64,000 nt of DNA from Venturia oleaginea (lineage: Eukaryota; Ascomycota; Dothideomycetes; Venturiales; Venturiaceae), in NCBI GenBank assembly GCA_013176395.1, contig JABMLP010000001.1, forward strand, positions 2,170,001-2,234,000, in the 5' to 3' direction. Both the position numbers and the translations under genes were made by a program. Under the pieces are notes generated by a model. That model saw only the letters and a list, made by a program, of their open reading frames with translations, was not told where the DNA came from and made no database searches. Positions 12,401 to 23,559 of the stretch are shown here, piece by piece. Positions within the stretch are counted from its first letter, which is position 1; each line of letters opens with the position of its first letter.

Positions 12401-13274
12401 CGTGCGCGACCACCAGCTTTGTCAATCGTTCGAGGTCGTTTTGTGTCTGCTGGAAGTCCAGAAAAGCTCTCTTCTCTTGCCGTAGCTTCTCTAGCTTTGG
12501 ATCAATTTCGTCCTTCAACAATTCCGTTATCTCTTGAACCTTCAACTGTTTCTTGGCCATGTTCTTGATTGCCTTGTCTCGCCTATCCTCGTACATTCTT
12601 GTGCCGGCTGCTTCCTCGATCATGGACAAGATCTCCACCGGCTTCATATTCAGAACCTTGGTGATTCGACCTTGCATGATCAGGAAGTTGGGGTTGTTGA
12701 TGTTCAGCTGTACCGACTGGAAAAGATTCTGAACGGTATGCTGCTGCGCTCGATGGCCATTTATGAGGTATTTCGACGTTCCGCCCAACACAATCTGCCT
12801 CGTCACAGATATCTGCGCATACTCCTCAAAACCAATGGGCGATTTGGCCTTGTCTCGATTGTCGAATACGATTGTGACGCTCGCTTTAGTGACTCCGGCC
12901 TGTCCCCGCTTGTAGATGAGGTCCTAAGTTACGGCATGTCAGCTTCCAACTATATGTCGCCGGTTTGGTTTTTTTTGTTTACCTGCAAGTTCGTCGCCCG
13001 CACAGTGCTCATGTTCGTGATCCCGAGGACGAAGCATATTGAGTCCAGGATATTCGACTTCCCACTACCGTTGAGACCCGTTATAGAATTGAAGCTTTCG
13101 TCCCTTGTGCGGTGTTATTCTGTTGAAATGTAATCATACGAGTCTGTTTACCCACCATCCTGAGATGACGGTCCGCACGGCGTACGATTTGAAGCCCTGC
13201 GATATGATCAGAGATATACAGTCGCATTTATAAGGTCATATACGTACATCAATGACCACCTCAATCACCCTCAT
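9500..13274 (-). CDS. SMC2: condensin subunit SMC2 (structural maintenance of chromosomes 2), 1179 aa
   Basis: Five exons on the minus strand: 13274-13248, 13196-13156, 13103-12983, 12923-9838 and 9764-9500. They join in frame to 1179 residues, the usual SMC2 length. The first exon encodes only nine residues (MRVIEVVID). The Walker A site GLNGSGKSN lies in exon 3. Two long coiled-coil arms flank a hinge near the middle (around residues 500-680). The ABC signature LSGGQR is at the end of exon 4, and the Walker B/D-loop [10 protein letters not shown] is in exon 5. SMC2 pairs with SMC4 in condensin and compacts mitotic chromosomes. The first four introns are 51, 52, 59 and 73 nt by position. The MRVIEVVID start and the [11 protein letters not shown] continuation identify SMC2 rather than other SMC proteins. 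Confidence 0.95.
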
Positions 13275-14214
13275 ATCGGCGGTGCTGTTGTTGGTAGCGG
13301 GGAGATCTTTGTTGACTTTGAATCGCGTAAACAATCAAATTTCCATTGGCGCGGTCCCGATCACGCTAATGGCTTATCACGTGTCACTACATCGAATAAA
13401 ACACAAATCCAACACCGAAAACCTAACTACGACGGCCTTTTGGGGATCAACCCCCAAACCTCCAGGCTCGCTTCGCTCGAGCCGATCGATGGTGTGCCAT
13501 GGAAGTACAAGAAAAGGTGGTTTCGACGGCCTCAGGGCCTCTGATGAATCCAATCCAGTCCAGTGCCTTCCGGCTGCGGATTCGCTATCGTATAATTTAC
13601 TTACGAATAGTCTACGAAGCCAAAGCATCTTTCAACACCAAAAACGGTTCTATCACCACCATATTTCGGCTACTAAGTGGCCGGTGCATTGAAATCCGGT
13701 CCTAATTAAGGTGGAATCAAGTCCAGGGACATGCAGTCAATCTAAACCATTGTTCAGTTCATCACAAAACTGGTCCAGTTTGGTTACATGACTGCATGGC
13801 CTGTCTAGGCTTGCTTCTCCGTATGCATCGGAAGAGTGAGGTGCCTTTGAGCTCATCTACAAGCCGCTGGGCGGTGGATACTACAGTCGATTGCAGTGGG
13901 TACTCCAGTCGATTGCAGGAGCGACTTACAGATACAACGTCTATCTCAGGGAAAGAAAAACAGTCTACCTCGGTGACTGCCTCAATCATGTTTACTTGCA
14001 ACCTCATGGCTTCCTCGCGGTCCGCAGCTGCCTCACTCTCCGCAAGCCATCCTTACTTCAGCCTCACCATTGATGCTGTCTTCCTCGCTGCCACGTCTGT
14101 TTATGACGACAATCTCATTGCTGCATCCTTCACCTAAATCCTCACAATCAACCACACAGCTCATGACAAACTAACATACGCGGAGCTCAGCTCGAGATTG
14201 TCAGACTACACCTA
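13275..14214. other. divergent intergenic region
   Basis: This region lies between the divergent SMC2 and 14215 genes and should contain both promoters. The 113-residue frame at 13796-14137 shows no domain and overlaps frames on the other strand, so I do not call it a gene. Confidence 0.45.
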
Positions 14215-16374
14215 ATGAGTCGAACTGCACGACCAACCCCCTCCTCTCCGGTAGATCGATTTCCATCCCCACTCCAGCGCTGCGACACGAGAACCGTCTC
14301 TATCGACCATGGGGATCGCATCGAGAGGCGAAATGGATATCTATGGAGTCACAATGACACTTTCGGGCAGGATCCTTCGCCCCATCTTCGTCAAGAGAGA
14401 GATGACCGCAGCTTTGAGGACTTCCGGCCCGCTGACCCTGTCACACGTTTGAACTCCTCCGCCCAAGCTGCCGACCTTCCTCGAACCAGCGATTCTAAGA
14501 GAACTTCTAATGCTACCTCCACCACCATTGACTATGCTTATCGCGCAATCTCCAGCAACGCTGACCACCGAAATCCGCATGCCGGTTCTGGAAGCGTAGG
14601 CCAAACTGGAGAGATTCTGGATGCTGCAGGCAACAACATTCCAGACCTTGACCAGCGGCCGTGTTCTGGAAGTCAGCGGCAGGATTGGGCGACAACTACG
14701 CCGTCAACAGCCGGCGGCTACACAGACTCTCAACCACATGGCTCTCCATCTCGATCCAGCGCGGGCTCTGTTACCCAGCGCTCTTACGGTATATCGTCTG
14801 TACAGATGTCCACTGGGGAGACTTCCAATGATTCAGTCGAAAGCTATCACGCAGCATTACAGAAATTGAATGCAGCAAAGTCAAACGATGACTCCGGAGC
14901 CAAGTTGAGCGTCAAACGTTGGTTGAAAGGACAGAAACGTAAACCAGACCTCATAATGGCTGAATTTGAGAGAGAACCATTGTCGGCAAGTCCTACATGG
15001 CCAGCTTCTCCTGCAGATTTGCCTAACTCGCCGACCCATGCTTCTATATTTCAACCCGCGGACGAATACAAACTACTGGATCCTAGATCTCCCGAAATCC
15101 TGGAGAGAACGCAACGCGAAGATAAGCAATCTCGACGAGTAAGTATCATACATGAAAACGATTCTCGCTCCACTTCTCGTCATAACTCTTCTGTCCACAG
15201 AGAACACAAGCGTAGTTTCTTTGGCTCAATTGGGGCTGCCTTGAGATCAAATCCTAAAGGCAGTTCAAAGCACCAGACCAAGCAGCTTGAGAAACAGCGG
15301 GATGGTTGGGAGCGACGACTAAGCGCGTACAGTCACGAGTCCTCAGGAAAATCAGGACCAGATGAGGAGCCATTTGGACAGGCTGCGCCACTAGGTTACA
15401 TGTCAAACAAACCTTCGCGTCGACCAAGACACACAGGGTACTTCTCCCGGCGACCAAGGTCAAGTGAGGGCGATGAAGACGCTCCCGTGAAAGGGCCTTA
15501 TCTCGGCCTCAGCAGGCGAACCAAAGAGCAGGAAACGCCCCCAGCTCCCACAACGGGTAGCGGTAGAATGTCAGAGCCGATGCTGCCTAAACAACATGAT
15601 TGGTCGAGACCGAGACGTTCGAGGCTTCATCGATCTTCATCAAGTGCATACTCACCAGGCGACACATCTGCTCGGGCTATGAAAAAGCCACCCGCATACA
15701 AAGCGTTGGAAAAACACCTTGACCAGAATACCAGTCAGGATTTTCATCTCAACGATACACGCAACCGTTCTCCTCCAAGATCCTTGAATATCCCGCAGCT
15801 CTCGTTTCCAGATGTCGCTAGCAACAGTTCTAAATCCTCGAAAGCCCTGCCCAGTATCTCTAGACCGCCGCCTGGTTATCTTCCCGAAGCCACACGTTTG
15901 CCTACACCGCCGACCCCGGCAGAGCCCACCTTGAAGCAGAGAGGGAAATACTTCTGGGATTCGTTCTACCCCCCCTCAACTGACAGGGATTCGACAAAGG
16001 CTTCGACAAAAGATTCCGACAGAGCCTCCGTTGTCAGTGACCGATGGCATGCGCCTTTTCCCATGCCAAAAGAAACGGCCATCAGTAAATCCAACTCGGG
16101 GACGAGCGACAAGGACTGGTATCGTGTCCGTATAGATCATGTCATGGGCGGGGAAGATGAAGCTAAGGATGCTGATGATTTGAAGATGTTTGGGTGGGAT
16201 CTCCCTGAACATTTGCCTAATAGTCCGCTGTGTCCGCTCAATCCTAAACATCGTAGCAAGGGGAAAGGTATTTGTGTTTACCATGGTAGGAAGAAGAAGG
16301 GGGATCAAACTGGTTCCACAGGCATGTATGGGGAAACGTCTCCGACTGAGCTCGGAGTCGAGAAGTGGATATGA
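14215..16374 (+). CDS. conserved fungal disordered protein, 719 aa
   Basis: A single frame from ATG 14215 encodes 719 residues. Most of it is rich in Ser, Pro, Arg, Asp and Thr and is probably disordered, with many potential phosphorylation sites. The folded-looking part is the C-terminus, about residues 640-700. It begins WYRVRIDHVMG and continues FGWDLPEHLPNSPLCP with NPKHRSKGKG and ICVYHGR. I recall this Trp/Cys/His ending from uncharacterised Pezizomycotina proteins; the function is unknown. The Cys and His residues might bind a metal, but that is inference. There is no signal peptide or membrane segment. The gene is divergent from SMC2. Confidence 0.75.
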   Translation: MSRTARPTPSSPVDRFPSPLQRCDTRTVSIDHGDRIERRNGYLWSHNDTFGQDPSPHLRQERDDRSFEDFRPADPVTRLNSSAQAADLPRTSDSKRTSNATSTTIDYAYRAISSNADHRNPHAGSGSVGQTGEILDAAGNNIPDLDQRPCSGSQRQDWATTTPSTAGGYTDSQPHGSPSRSSAGSVTQRSYGISSVQMSTGETSNDSVESYHAALQKLNAAKSNDDSGAKLSVKRWLKGQKRKPDLIMAEFEREPLSASPTWPASPADLPNSPTHASIFQPADEYKLLDPRSPEILERTQREDKQSRRVSIIHENDSRSTSRHNSSVHREHKRSFFGSIGAALRSNPKGSSKHQTKQLEKQRDGWERRLSAYSHESSGKSGPDEEPFGQAAPLGYMSNKPSRRPRHTGYFSRRPRSSEGDEDAPVKGPYLGLSRRTKEQETPPAPTTGSGRMSEPMLPKQHDWSRPRRSRLHRSSSSAYSPGDTSARAMKKPPAYKALEKHLDQNTSQDFHLNDTRNRSPPRSLNIPQLSFPDVASNSSKSSKALPSISRPPPGYLPEATRLPTPPTPAEPTLKQRGKYFWDSFYPPSTDRDSTKASTKDSDRASVVSDRWHAPFPMPKETAISKSNSGTSDKDWYRVRIDHVMGGEDEAKDADDLKMFGWDLPEHLPNSPLCPLNPKHRSKGKGICVYHGRKKKGDQTGSTGMYGETSPTELGVEKWI

Positions 16375-16693
16375 GGGCGGGATTTCTCTTCTTTCTTCTT
16401 CCCCTTCCTACCACCTGTGACCTATGATGTTCTTTGGATGATGACTGGTTTTGTTTTGGGGGGTGTAGCGCATTGTTAGTACCGTAGTCAATATCCCCTT
16501 AATCCTGGTATCGATGAACATCCTTCTCTCTCCATAGCCCACTTGATTTGGTTTGAATTCGGATTCAAGAAATAGGACGTCCTGCATTGCCAATCTACTT
16601 AACTCACAGTCTTACGCTGTATTCATGGGAACTGAAGAAGTACGTAGTCTTACTATTCCATTACTGCTTAGTTTCTCTCCCATGTACACTACA

Positions 16694-18009
16694 CTACAAC
16701 CTCGCCATCTCACCCCATCGTCTCTCCCCACCAACCAACTCCCCATCATCTCCAATCTCCATGGTACAAAGGATGAACGTATCGCGTAACGAGGGGACTC
16801 TGTATTTCTTGTTGACGGATTGGTAATCTTTACTTCCGGCCATGGCGGCGAAGTGGAAGAGGGAGGGGTAGTGTGCTATTGCTATTTCGTCCCATTTTGT
16901 GCTGTGGTCTTGTTGTTCAAATGAGGTGGGAGGAGATGGGGTTGTGGTTGTGGTTTGGGTGGGGATCATGTAACCTGCTGCTGCGGCTTCGGAGTTTGAA
17001 GTAGCATTGATTTTGCTGGGGTTGTTTTGAGTAGCACTGATTTTGCTGGGCTTGTTCTGGATTTCGTCTGGGATTTTATAGCCTGCCGTGTGTGCTTTGC
17101 TGGCCGAGATACCTTCCTGTGCGTTTTCAGTTGTGCGTGGGGTCGAGGTGTCCCTTTGGTTTTCTGCCTCGTCTGGAATCATGTATCCCGCAGCTGCTGC
17201 TCCACTGGCTGATGCGCCAGCTTGTGGATCTGATTTTGTATTGTTGGAATTGGTTGCTGCCTCGTCTTTTACCATCCCTGATGCACTTGCTCCACTTGCC
17301 GATGCTCCTTCATTGACACGCCCTCCACTTGACTTGCTGACGACCTGGCCTGGGATCATGTATCCCGCCGCCGCAGCTCCATTAGCCGAAGCATCTGAAT
17401 CTGCCTTTCTTCTCTCATTTTCCTGCTCGTGTATAACATTTCCCACTATTTTTGCCTGGCCACCATGTCTGCTGCCAATTGACTTTGCAAACGCGGCACC
17501 ATATTTCATATACTCGTCTTTTTTGCCCGGGACAAAAGAAAGTAAATTTAACATGGAGATTGGATGGTTCCTTTGCGCTGAGGGGAGCGAATCTATCCAT
17601 GATGCCAGCTCAGAGGTCAACTCTAGATTTTGTGTCGAACTTGCTTCTGTTTGGTCCGGTTTTGCCGCCGCTTTTACGCTTCCCGGTACTGGGTTTAGAA
17701 GGGCGTTTTTTTTTTTGTGAAGTCTTTCAGAAGACGCGAGGGAACGCCGACTGTGACATGCCATTTTGCAGCTATTTTGGGGGAGATAGAGGTGGGGAGG
17801 GAGGATGTACCGGGGAGGAGTATTAGGAGGTCCCAGTGCGTATTATGGGCCAGAAGAGGGACGGTGGAAAGAGTCTTTGGGAGGATGATCCATCGTATTA
17901 CTTTGCTTTGGACTATGGGCGTTAATGAGGCTGATCGGAGGGATGAGAGGAAGGATGGAATTGTGGTAGAGGGAGTAAGAGAGAGCAAATAGAGAGTACA
18001 AAGCGGCAT
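16694..18009 (-). CDS. DUF1330/ABM-like protein with repeat insertion, one frameshift
   Basis: Coding starts at ATG 18009 (MPLCTLYLLSL). The conserved-looking frame (…IRWIILPKTLS…HWDLLILLPG…GVPSRLLKDF) runs to 17717, where an 11-base T run on the plus strand (17706-17716; A run on the coding strand) shifts it out. The sequence resumes in another frame (NALLNPVPGSV) to the stop at 16694. One extra A would make the frame continuous, giving about 440 residues. The second half has the pattern ISMLNLLSFVPG…EYMKYG of a DUF1330/ABM ferredoxin-like fold. About 145 residues of Ala/Ser/Gly repeats then separate it from its C-terminal strands (YPSLFHFAAM, VPSLRDTFIL). The break may be a sequencing error in the homopolymer or a recent null allele. 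Biochemical role unknown. Confidence 0.65.
16960..17400 (-). repeat. in-gene repeats encoding A-A-G-Y-M-I-P modules
   Basis: Five related coding modules lie inside the DUF1330-like gene. Three carry AAAAGYMIP, one reads HTAGYKIP, and one is a shorter GASASGASASG version without the MIP part. They are separated by polar linkers of 20-35 residues. On the plus strand three copies read close to GGGATCATGTATCCCGC or a variant. The copies are diverged at the third codon position, so the expansion is not brand new. Confidence 0.8.
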
Positions 18010-18875
18010 TGCTGTGACTTATAGTTTCAATTGAGGAACAGCTTTGGAAACTTGTATGTAGAATTAGCTGTTGTATATACCTACTACGCGGTGTTGCAGT
18101 TGCAATGCGGAGAAGCTGGAGTGTGGTTATGTCATGTCGCGGTAGCCCGCCGAGGTTGTGGAATTAGCACATCTTTCCTTCACCACTGCAACACCAGCCT
18201 AGCCCCTATGGTCGTCACTACCACCATAACCCTCAATTATGAAAACCGTCTATATGGCGGCATCACTTGAGTCCAGTGTTCTTATCCTTGGGCATAATAT
18301 CATGTCTGCGTGCCCGTATAAGAGGAATTTCATCCGTATAAGGGGAATTTTCATCTGATTCGGGCTCCTAGCGATCATGTCACCATCCTCATTCCCCCTC
18401 CTTTCTATCATTCTTCGAAAATGCATGATCCTGTCTCGTATATCCTTCTGGGGGGCCTTGACTTCTATCGCTAGAAACCAATCTACTACGATCCATCATG
18501 TTTGAGCCACAAGAAGCACACCCTCTTCCAACACCACACGTTGGTTCATTTATCAGGATTCATGCCTTTTTATGCCGGCAGCATTCCAGAAAGTCGAGCT
18601 AATCTTCAAGTCAACGATCACATGAAGATGTTGCTGACAATTCACTGACATTCCTTCTCCTCCTATCCAGCATTTTCCTAAAGCGCATTAGCACTTGATA
18701 AGGTGGAATGCATATTCGGTCGCATTTTCAAGAGTGTACCTTTATCTTATCGTGGTATGTTTTGGATATTTGTAGCGCAGACCGTACATATTGACATTTC
18801 AATATCTATTCATGATAATCCAGCCATCCGATAACTTCCCCAAGTCTTACCGTTCCCAAGCTGAGCTTTCACAAA
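18010..18875. other. intergenic, no gene seen
   Basis: This lies upstream of the secreted-protein gene at 18876. Frames are short and unremarkable. A duplicated GTATAAG(A/G)GGAATTT motif occurs near 18315-18350. Confidence 0.4.
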
Positions 18876-19460
18876 ATGCTTCAAACACTCTCCTTCAAGA
18901 AACTCGCCGCCGCCTTCCTATTGCTCATTCTTCTAGCATATGCATCACCATTCCCACAAGACGGCATCGTGTCAGTCATAGCAAGAGTCGAAGCCGCAGC
19001 CAACCCAACACAAACACAAACCCAATCATGGATTCCACCACCCCAACCAACAACCCCCTCACCACCTCCCCCAGCAGTAACACACATAACAATCTGGTTC
19101 ACCGACGCAACCTACGCCGGCTCCTGGGAAACAATCGCCTCCTCAGAAGGAACCTGCATAACCTTCGACACAACCCTAAACAATCGCGTCTCGTCCTACA
19201 AACTCACGAATCTGGGTGGGCCTGCGGGGACACAGAGTTACTGTTACCTCTACGATGCACCGAACTGCCCGCATATTGAGGCGACGGCTCTGAATGTCGT
19301 GCCTGGTGGGTGGATGTTTGTTGGCAAAGATGAGGAGATGATTTACGAGCCGTTTAATGATGTTGTTAGTAGTTATCGGTGTTTGACTAAGAAGTTTGAT
19401 GGGAATCATGTTCAGCCTAATAGTTGGATTTTGGAGTTTTGGTTTGAGGATTTGTTTTAG
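18876..19460 (+). CDS. small secreted cysteine-containing protein, 194 aa
   Basis: An intronless 194-residue frame from ATG 18876. Residues about 8-24 form a hydrophobic signal peptide ending near AYAS-P. A low-complexity linker of Gln, Thr and Pro follows (about 44-67). The mature domain (about 68-194) has four cysteines at 94, 123, 131 and 169, enough for two disulfides. Its patterns ITIWFTDATY, TCITFD and VSSYKL alternate like beta strands and resemble small crystallin-type secreted fungal proteins, though I cannot confirm the fold. The first half is strongly C-rich at codon position three and the second half is not. It is an effector-like candidate by size and secretion only. Confidence 0.7.
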   Translation: MLQTLSFKKLAAAFLLLILLAYASPFPQDGIVSVIARVEAAANPTQTQTQSWIPPPQPTTPSPPPPAVTHITIWFTDATYAGSWETIASSEGTCITFDTTLNNRVSSYKLTNLGGPAGTQSYCYLYDAPNCPHIEATALNVVPGGWMFVGKDEEMIYEPFNDVVSSYRCLTKKFDGNHVQPNSWILEFWFEDLF

Positions 19461-21298
19461 GTTCGTTGGGCTTGGGTTGGTGCGTGGTGCTGGGGATCGA
19501 ATTTGTTTTTGGAGAGGGTAGTATGTTGCTCATGGCTGCTGGTGACGTCATGAATATGAAGGGAGTGGGAGGATGCATTCATTTCTATAGGAACCACTGT
19601 AGAGTTGTTGATTTATTTCGGTCTACTTTGTAGGGAATGTTTTTTACATATCTTAGACTAAGGTTCCTGGACTCAGGATCGATAGTGGTAGTTTTCTAGC
19701 ATTTTTTTAAAAATTATATCATCAGAACTTTGTCGCCCAAGATCTCAAGTAGATGTTGATTCAATTCCATGCGAAATAAAGACAAGCTGAGTACTTATCT
19801 AGGCATAGATTAGAAGCTAATGCTAGAGCTAGATACTTACGTACTTTCTATGCTACTCCCCTTTCCTCAACTCGTCCCTAAAATTATCGACTTCCTCCAC
19901 CCCGTGAAGCTAGGTTCGGCTACGTTACTACAAATCAATACGGTAAAGTATATCCTTTCCACCACCTATACAGCATCTCTTCCTCTACCCCCACATCCAA
20001 GTACCTTCTAGCCAACATAAGAACCAATTGCTGATTCTTCTATTGAGATCAGCGAGCATTTCCGACCAACTGTAATACCGTACCAAAAAGAAAAGAAAAG
20101 AAAGCCTACCATTTCCCTATACCATATCTATAGCTTTCGAGACAGCCTTTGATCAAACCCAGTTATCGAAACTCAAGGCCTTCTTCTAGTCCATAGTGTT
20201 ACGGGGAACTCGTTTCTCAACACAGTTGATTATGTCAAGACCTTCTTGACACCTGTGTTCTCTTGCTTTGGTCCGCGGGTTTGGGGTAAGGGCAATATCA
20301 GTCTGGAAGTACTTACCTTAAGTACCTTCCCTTGCTCAGGTTCTTTGGAGGCTCACTAGATCCTAGCCGTCCGATGTCTCTCCCAATTCAATTGTCGTCT
20401 AACCGATTTGATCCTCAGATCAATCCTGAACGCTTGTCGGTTAGTATGAAGGTTGGGGGTGGGCTTGCTTCGTGTGCATATGACTTGTGCTTGATTGTAT
20501 CTAAGTAAAAGGTCGTTACTGTAGTAGGTTGAAGAAGCTCCTATGTGAGAAACATAACATGAGATAACCACGAAGAGAGAAAGGAAAGTCCGTCCAACGT
20601 CCTCCCTATATACCCTTCTGGTTCTGGGTGCCAAGGTGTATTCCCACACCTCTTGGCTCTTCCCACACTGTGGGCAATGGCAAGTGCTGTGGGAACTGTG
20701 GGAATATCACGTGACTCCTGCACGTACTATTCTCTCTTAGGACTGACCTGGTTGCACCAGTCCCCTCTTGTGCGCCCAAAGGATTCCCCTCCACATCAGC
20801 CCTAACAACAACTTCTTGTTATCCAACCATCCTCTGCAAGTCCCGCTGTCCCTGCTCGTCGGTCTTGAGGTGATCTGTAACACATACATCATTATATCAA
20901 CATTCGTATACTCCACCTTTTCAAACCACTTCATCAAGTCCTTTCTACCCAACTCTCTCCTACGAATATCCTCTACTACTTCCAAGTTTCTATCTCTTTC
21001 AAGACGTATCTTCCTCATCTTCTCTAGGAATATCCTCGTGCCAAGAAGAGATAGCATCGAAAATGTCGTACCGCGAGCTAGTCATGTCCAAGGCCCACAA
21101 AGAGAGCCATCTGCCAGGTTCATGTACAAGATCTGGAGAATAGGCCGATTTCTATGGCCGCCATATGTTGTCGCATAGATCCAAACGAGTGTATTGCGGA
21201 ATTTGCTTGCTGGAGTTGGCATGGAATTTGAGTGAGCGGGGCTGATGTAGTAAGCATTGTGGTGCGCTGATTACTCATTAAGCTCGGGAAACACCAAC
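19461..21298. other. long gene-poor stretch
   Basis: About 1.8 kb with no supported gene, AT-rich in its first half. The minus-strand frame at 20737-21057 and the plus-strand frame at 20768-21178 overlap each other and show no domain. The stretch ends at the TA target site of a pogo-type element. Confidence 0.45.
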
Positions 21299-21374
21299 TA
21301 ACGTGTTTCACAAGCTAGCTGGCCACTTGGCCCATGCGTCGCGTTCACCGTAGTTATTTTCATTTTTATCTACA

Positions 21375-22275
21375 ATGCCTCTTTTCTACGACCTTCAAAA
21401 AGGAAGAATTTCTTTAGCTATTCAAGCCTTAGAACAAGACCAGATTAAGAGCGTACGAACTGCCGCTCACTTATATAATGTGCCTCGATCTACACTTCAA
21501 ACTCGCTACAACGGTACACTCTCTCGACACGATTCACATCGTAAAACGCAAAAACTTAATCCTCTTGAAGAGGAGATCCTTGTTCAACGTATTCTTGATC
21601 TAGATGATCAAGGATTCTCCCCCAGATATCTATTGTACGAGAGATTGCAGATCTCATCCTCGCGAACCGCGGCGCGTCTCCACCCCAAACAGTCGGCAAG
21701 AACTGGGCTTCAAACTTCGTCAACCGCCACGACTCACTTCGTACGATGTACAACCGAAAGTACGATTACCAACGCGCGAAATGTGAGGATCCAGTACTTA
21801 TCCAGGGCTCGTTTAACCTTGTACGAAACCTAATCGCTAAATACGGTATCCTCAATGAAGACATCTACAACTTTGACGAGACTGGCTTTCAAATGGGAGT
21901 AATTTCAACCTCAAAAGTGGTTACAAGAGCTGAGAGAAAGGGTCGCCCGAATACAAAACAGCCAGGCAATCGGGAATGAGTTGCCGTACACGACGGGCAA
22001 TTTTGCAAGTCGAGAACGCAGCACTTCGGGTTGAAAATGAACGCCGAAAACAAAAGCGAGTAAAGCGTCGAGCAAGGATACAAATAGGAGGTACTTTAAC
22101 TATCAGTGAGGGTCAGGATAGGGTACGCGAGCGTGAATTGGAGGAGCAAATCCAGGTTGAAGTGCAGCAAGGCGGTTCTCGTACGATACAGTTGCAGCCA
22201 AAAACGCGTGCTCCACGAACGTGTCGTTTATGTGGATCGCTTGAACACACTGCTCGTACATGTTTAAAGCGATAG
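21375..22275 (+). pseudogene. pogo/Tigger-type transposase, broken and core-deleted
   Basis: The N-terminal helix-turn-helix part is read from ATG 21375 (ALEQDQIKSVRTAAHLYNVP, then the RSTLQTRY helix). A frameshift near 21640 moves the sequence to the frame holding VGKNWASNF, YDYQRAKCEDP and NFDETGF, where the Asp is the first catalytic residue. After GNRE the sequence jumps to the C-terminal coiled region (LQVENAALRVENER) and a CX2CX4HX4C zinc knuckle (CRLCGSLEHTARTC). The region with the second and third catalytic Asp is missing. This cannot be an active enzyme. Confidence 0.85.
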
Positions 22276-23508
22276 ATTTCAGCTTAGACAGTTATTTAAT
22301 TCATAATTATGTTGCGATATAATACTAATAATAATCAGATTTTACGTGGTATGTAATGGCTGCTGTGCCGTGTGCCCACAATCTCTACCTACAATCGCAA
22401 AAACCCAACTCTCTGGGATGAAAAAGCCTCTCGGATCTATCCTGAGCGGAATCCATACGGTGCGTAAGGGGGCCATCAACGGTCCGGTCCCTTCGCTATC
22501 TTGACGTCTCTCGACTTGGCCGTACACCTACTCTTACTATGCCCCCTACTTTACTACCCGGGTCATCTATCCTACTCCCGCCAGTACAGCTCCTCTACGG
22601 CTCCTGAGCCGTGTCCTCTGCCTAATATATGCTGTCGTTTCACATGAGAACCGTCATGTACGGATATTTCCTATCCCCCGTATATACCATGCCTTAACCT
22701 GCCGTGGTCTGTTATCTCCCCAACTCACATCACCAGAATACTCTCCTACCCTTAACCTGCCCTTGTTCTCCCCATCACGCCTGCCCTTTGTCCCTGTACC
22801 GGGGGTGGTCCTCCTCCTCCCCGCTCACTTTTCGATGTTACCCTGCCCTTTTTCCTTCTCCTCCTGCCCTTTACCTTCTCTATTCCGCTCACTTTTTGAT
22901 GTTGCCCTGCCCTTTATCCTCCAGCTCCTGTTGCTGCCCCTTTGGACTCTCGCGCCATCGTTGGTGGTAGGTGAGGTGATAGCTCTTCAGACTTTTGCGT
23001 AGTAGTTAAGGTAGGTGAGGTAGGTAAGGTAGGTGAGGTGGAGTCTCTTCAGACTATTGCGGAGGAGGTATCGGTACACGCCCGGTAAGGGGTAGGTGAG
23101 GTGGTGTAGGAAGTAGGCAAGGTAGTAGTCGTAGTTAAGAATTTTGGACTCTTTGTGCGGCCTTGGCGGGACTTGAACTCCTCCGACTCGGTGCCAGCGT
23201 GGTACTTCCAGTATACGTTGCTCTTCGTGTAATCGCTGTATTGCCATCTCTTACTACGTACTGAGTTTTGACTGTGTCCAGGAGCATCGCTCGTGGTATG
23301 GTAGAGTCCGCTCTACCAGGCAAACCACCACGACGTGCCGTCCGATGCCCGTGGAGGGTGAGTCCACGGACAGCGATTTCCATGGGCTCTCCCATCATCG
23401 TCGAGACGATATGGAAGGTTCGTAGCCTCCGCCTCGTACAGGCTGGAAATTCGACTTCGGAGGCCCGATATAATACTATGTTACGTCAAGGATTTTTGGG
23501 CGCGTGGA

Positions 23509-23559
23509 GTGGCCAGCTAGCTTGGGTGGTCAGCTAGCTTGGGTGGCCAGCTAGCTTGT
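23509..23559. repeat. three 17-bp direct repeats at the E1 right end
   Basis: Three tandem copies of GTGGCCAGCTAGCTTGG (the middle copy has GTGGTC) lie at 23509-23525, 23526-23542 and 23543-23559. The last merges into the terminal inverted repeat. They probably are reiterated transposase-binding sites (inference). Confidence 0.85.

Noticed and set aside
11938..12537. 199-codon plus-strand frame opposite SMC2
   Set aside because: It is the antisense shadow of the coiled-coil coding sequence, rich in Ser/Phe/Cys as expected from reverse Glu/Lys codons.
13796..14137. 113-codon plus-strand frame between SMC2 and the 14215 gene
   Set aside because: No domain, overlaps open frames on the other strand, lies in a divergent promoter region.
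18791..19279. 162-codon plus frame overlapping the secreted protein
   Set aside because: Low-complexity Asn/Arg/Thr/Ser content in another frame of a C-rich gene, without a signal peptide or homology pattern.
23150..23230. tRNA-like box B (AGTTCAAGTCC on the minus strand) inside E1
   Set aside because: No cloverleaf with proper acceptor, D and anticodon arms could be drawn, and the upstream box A match is weak.
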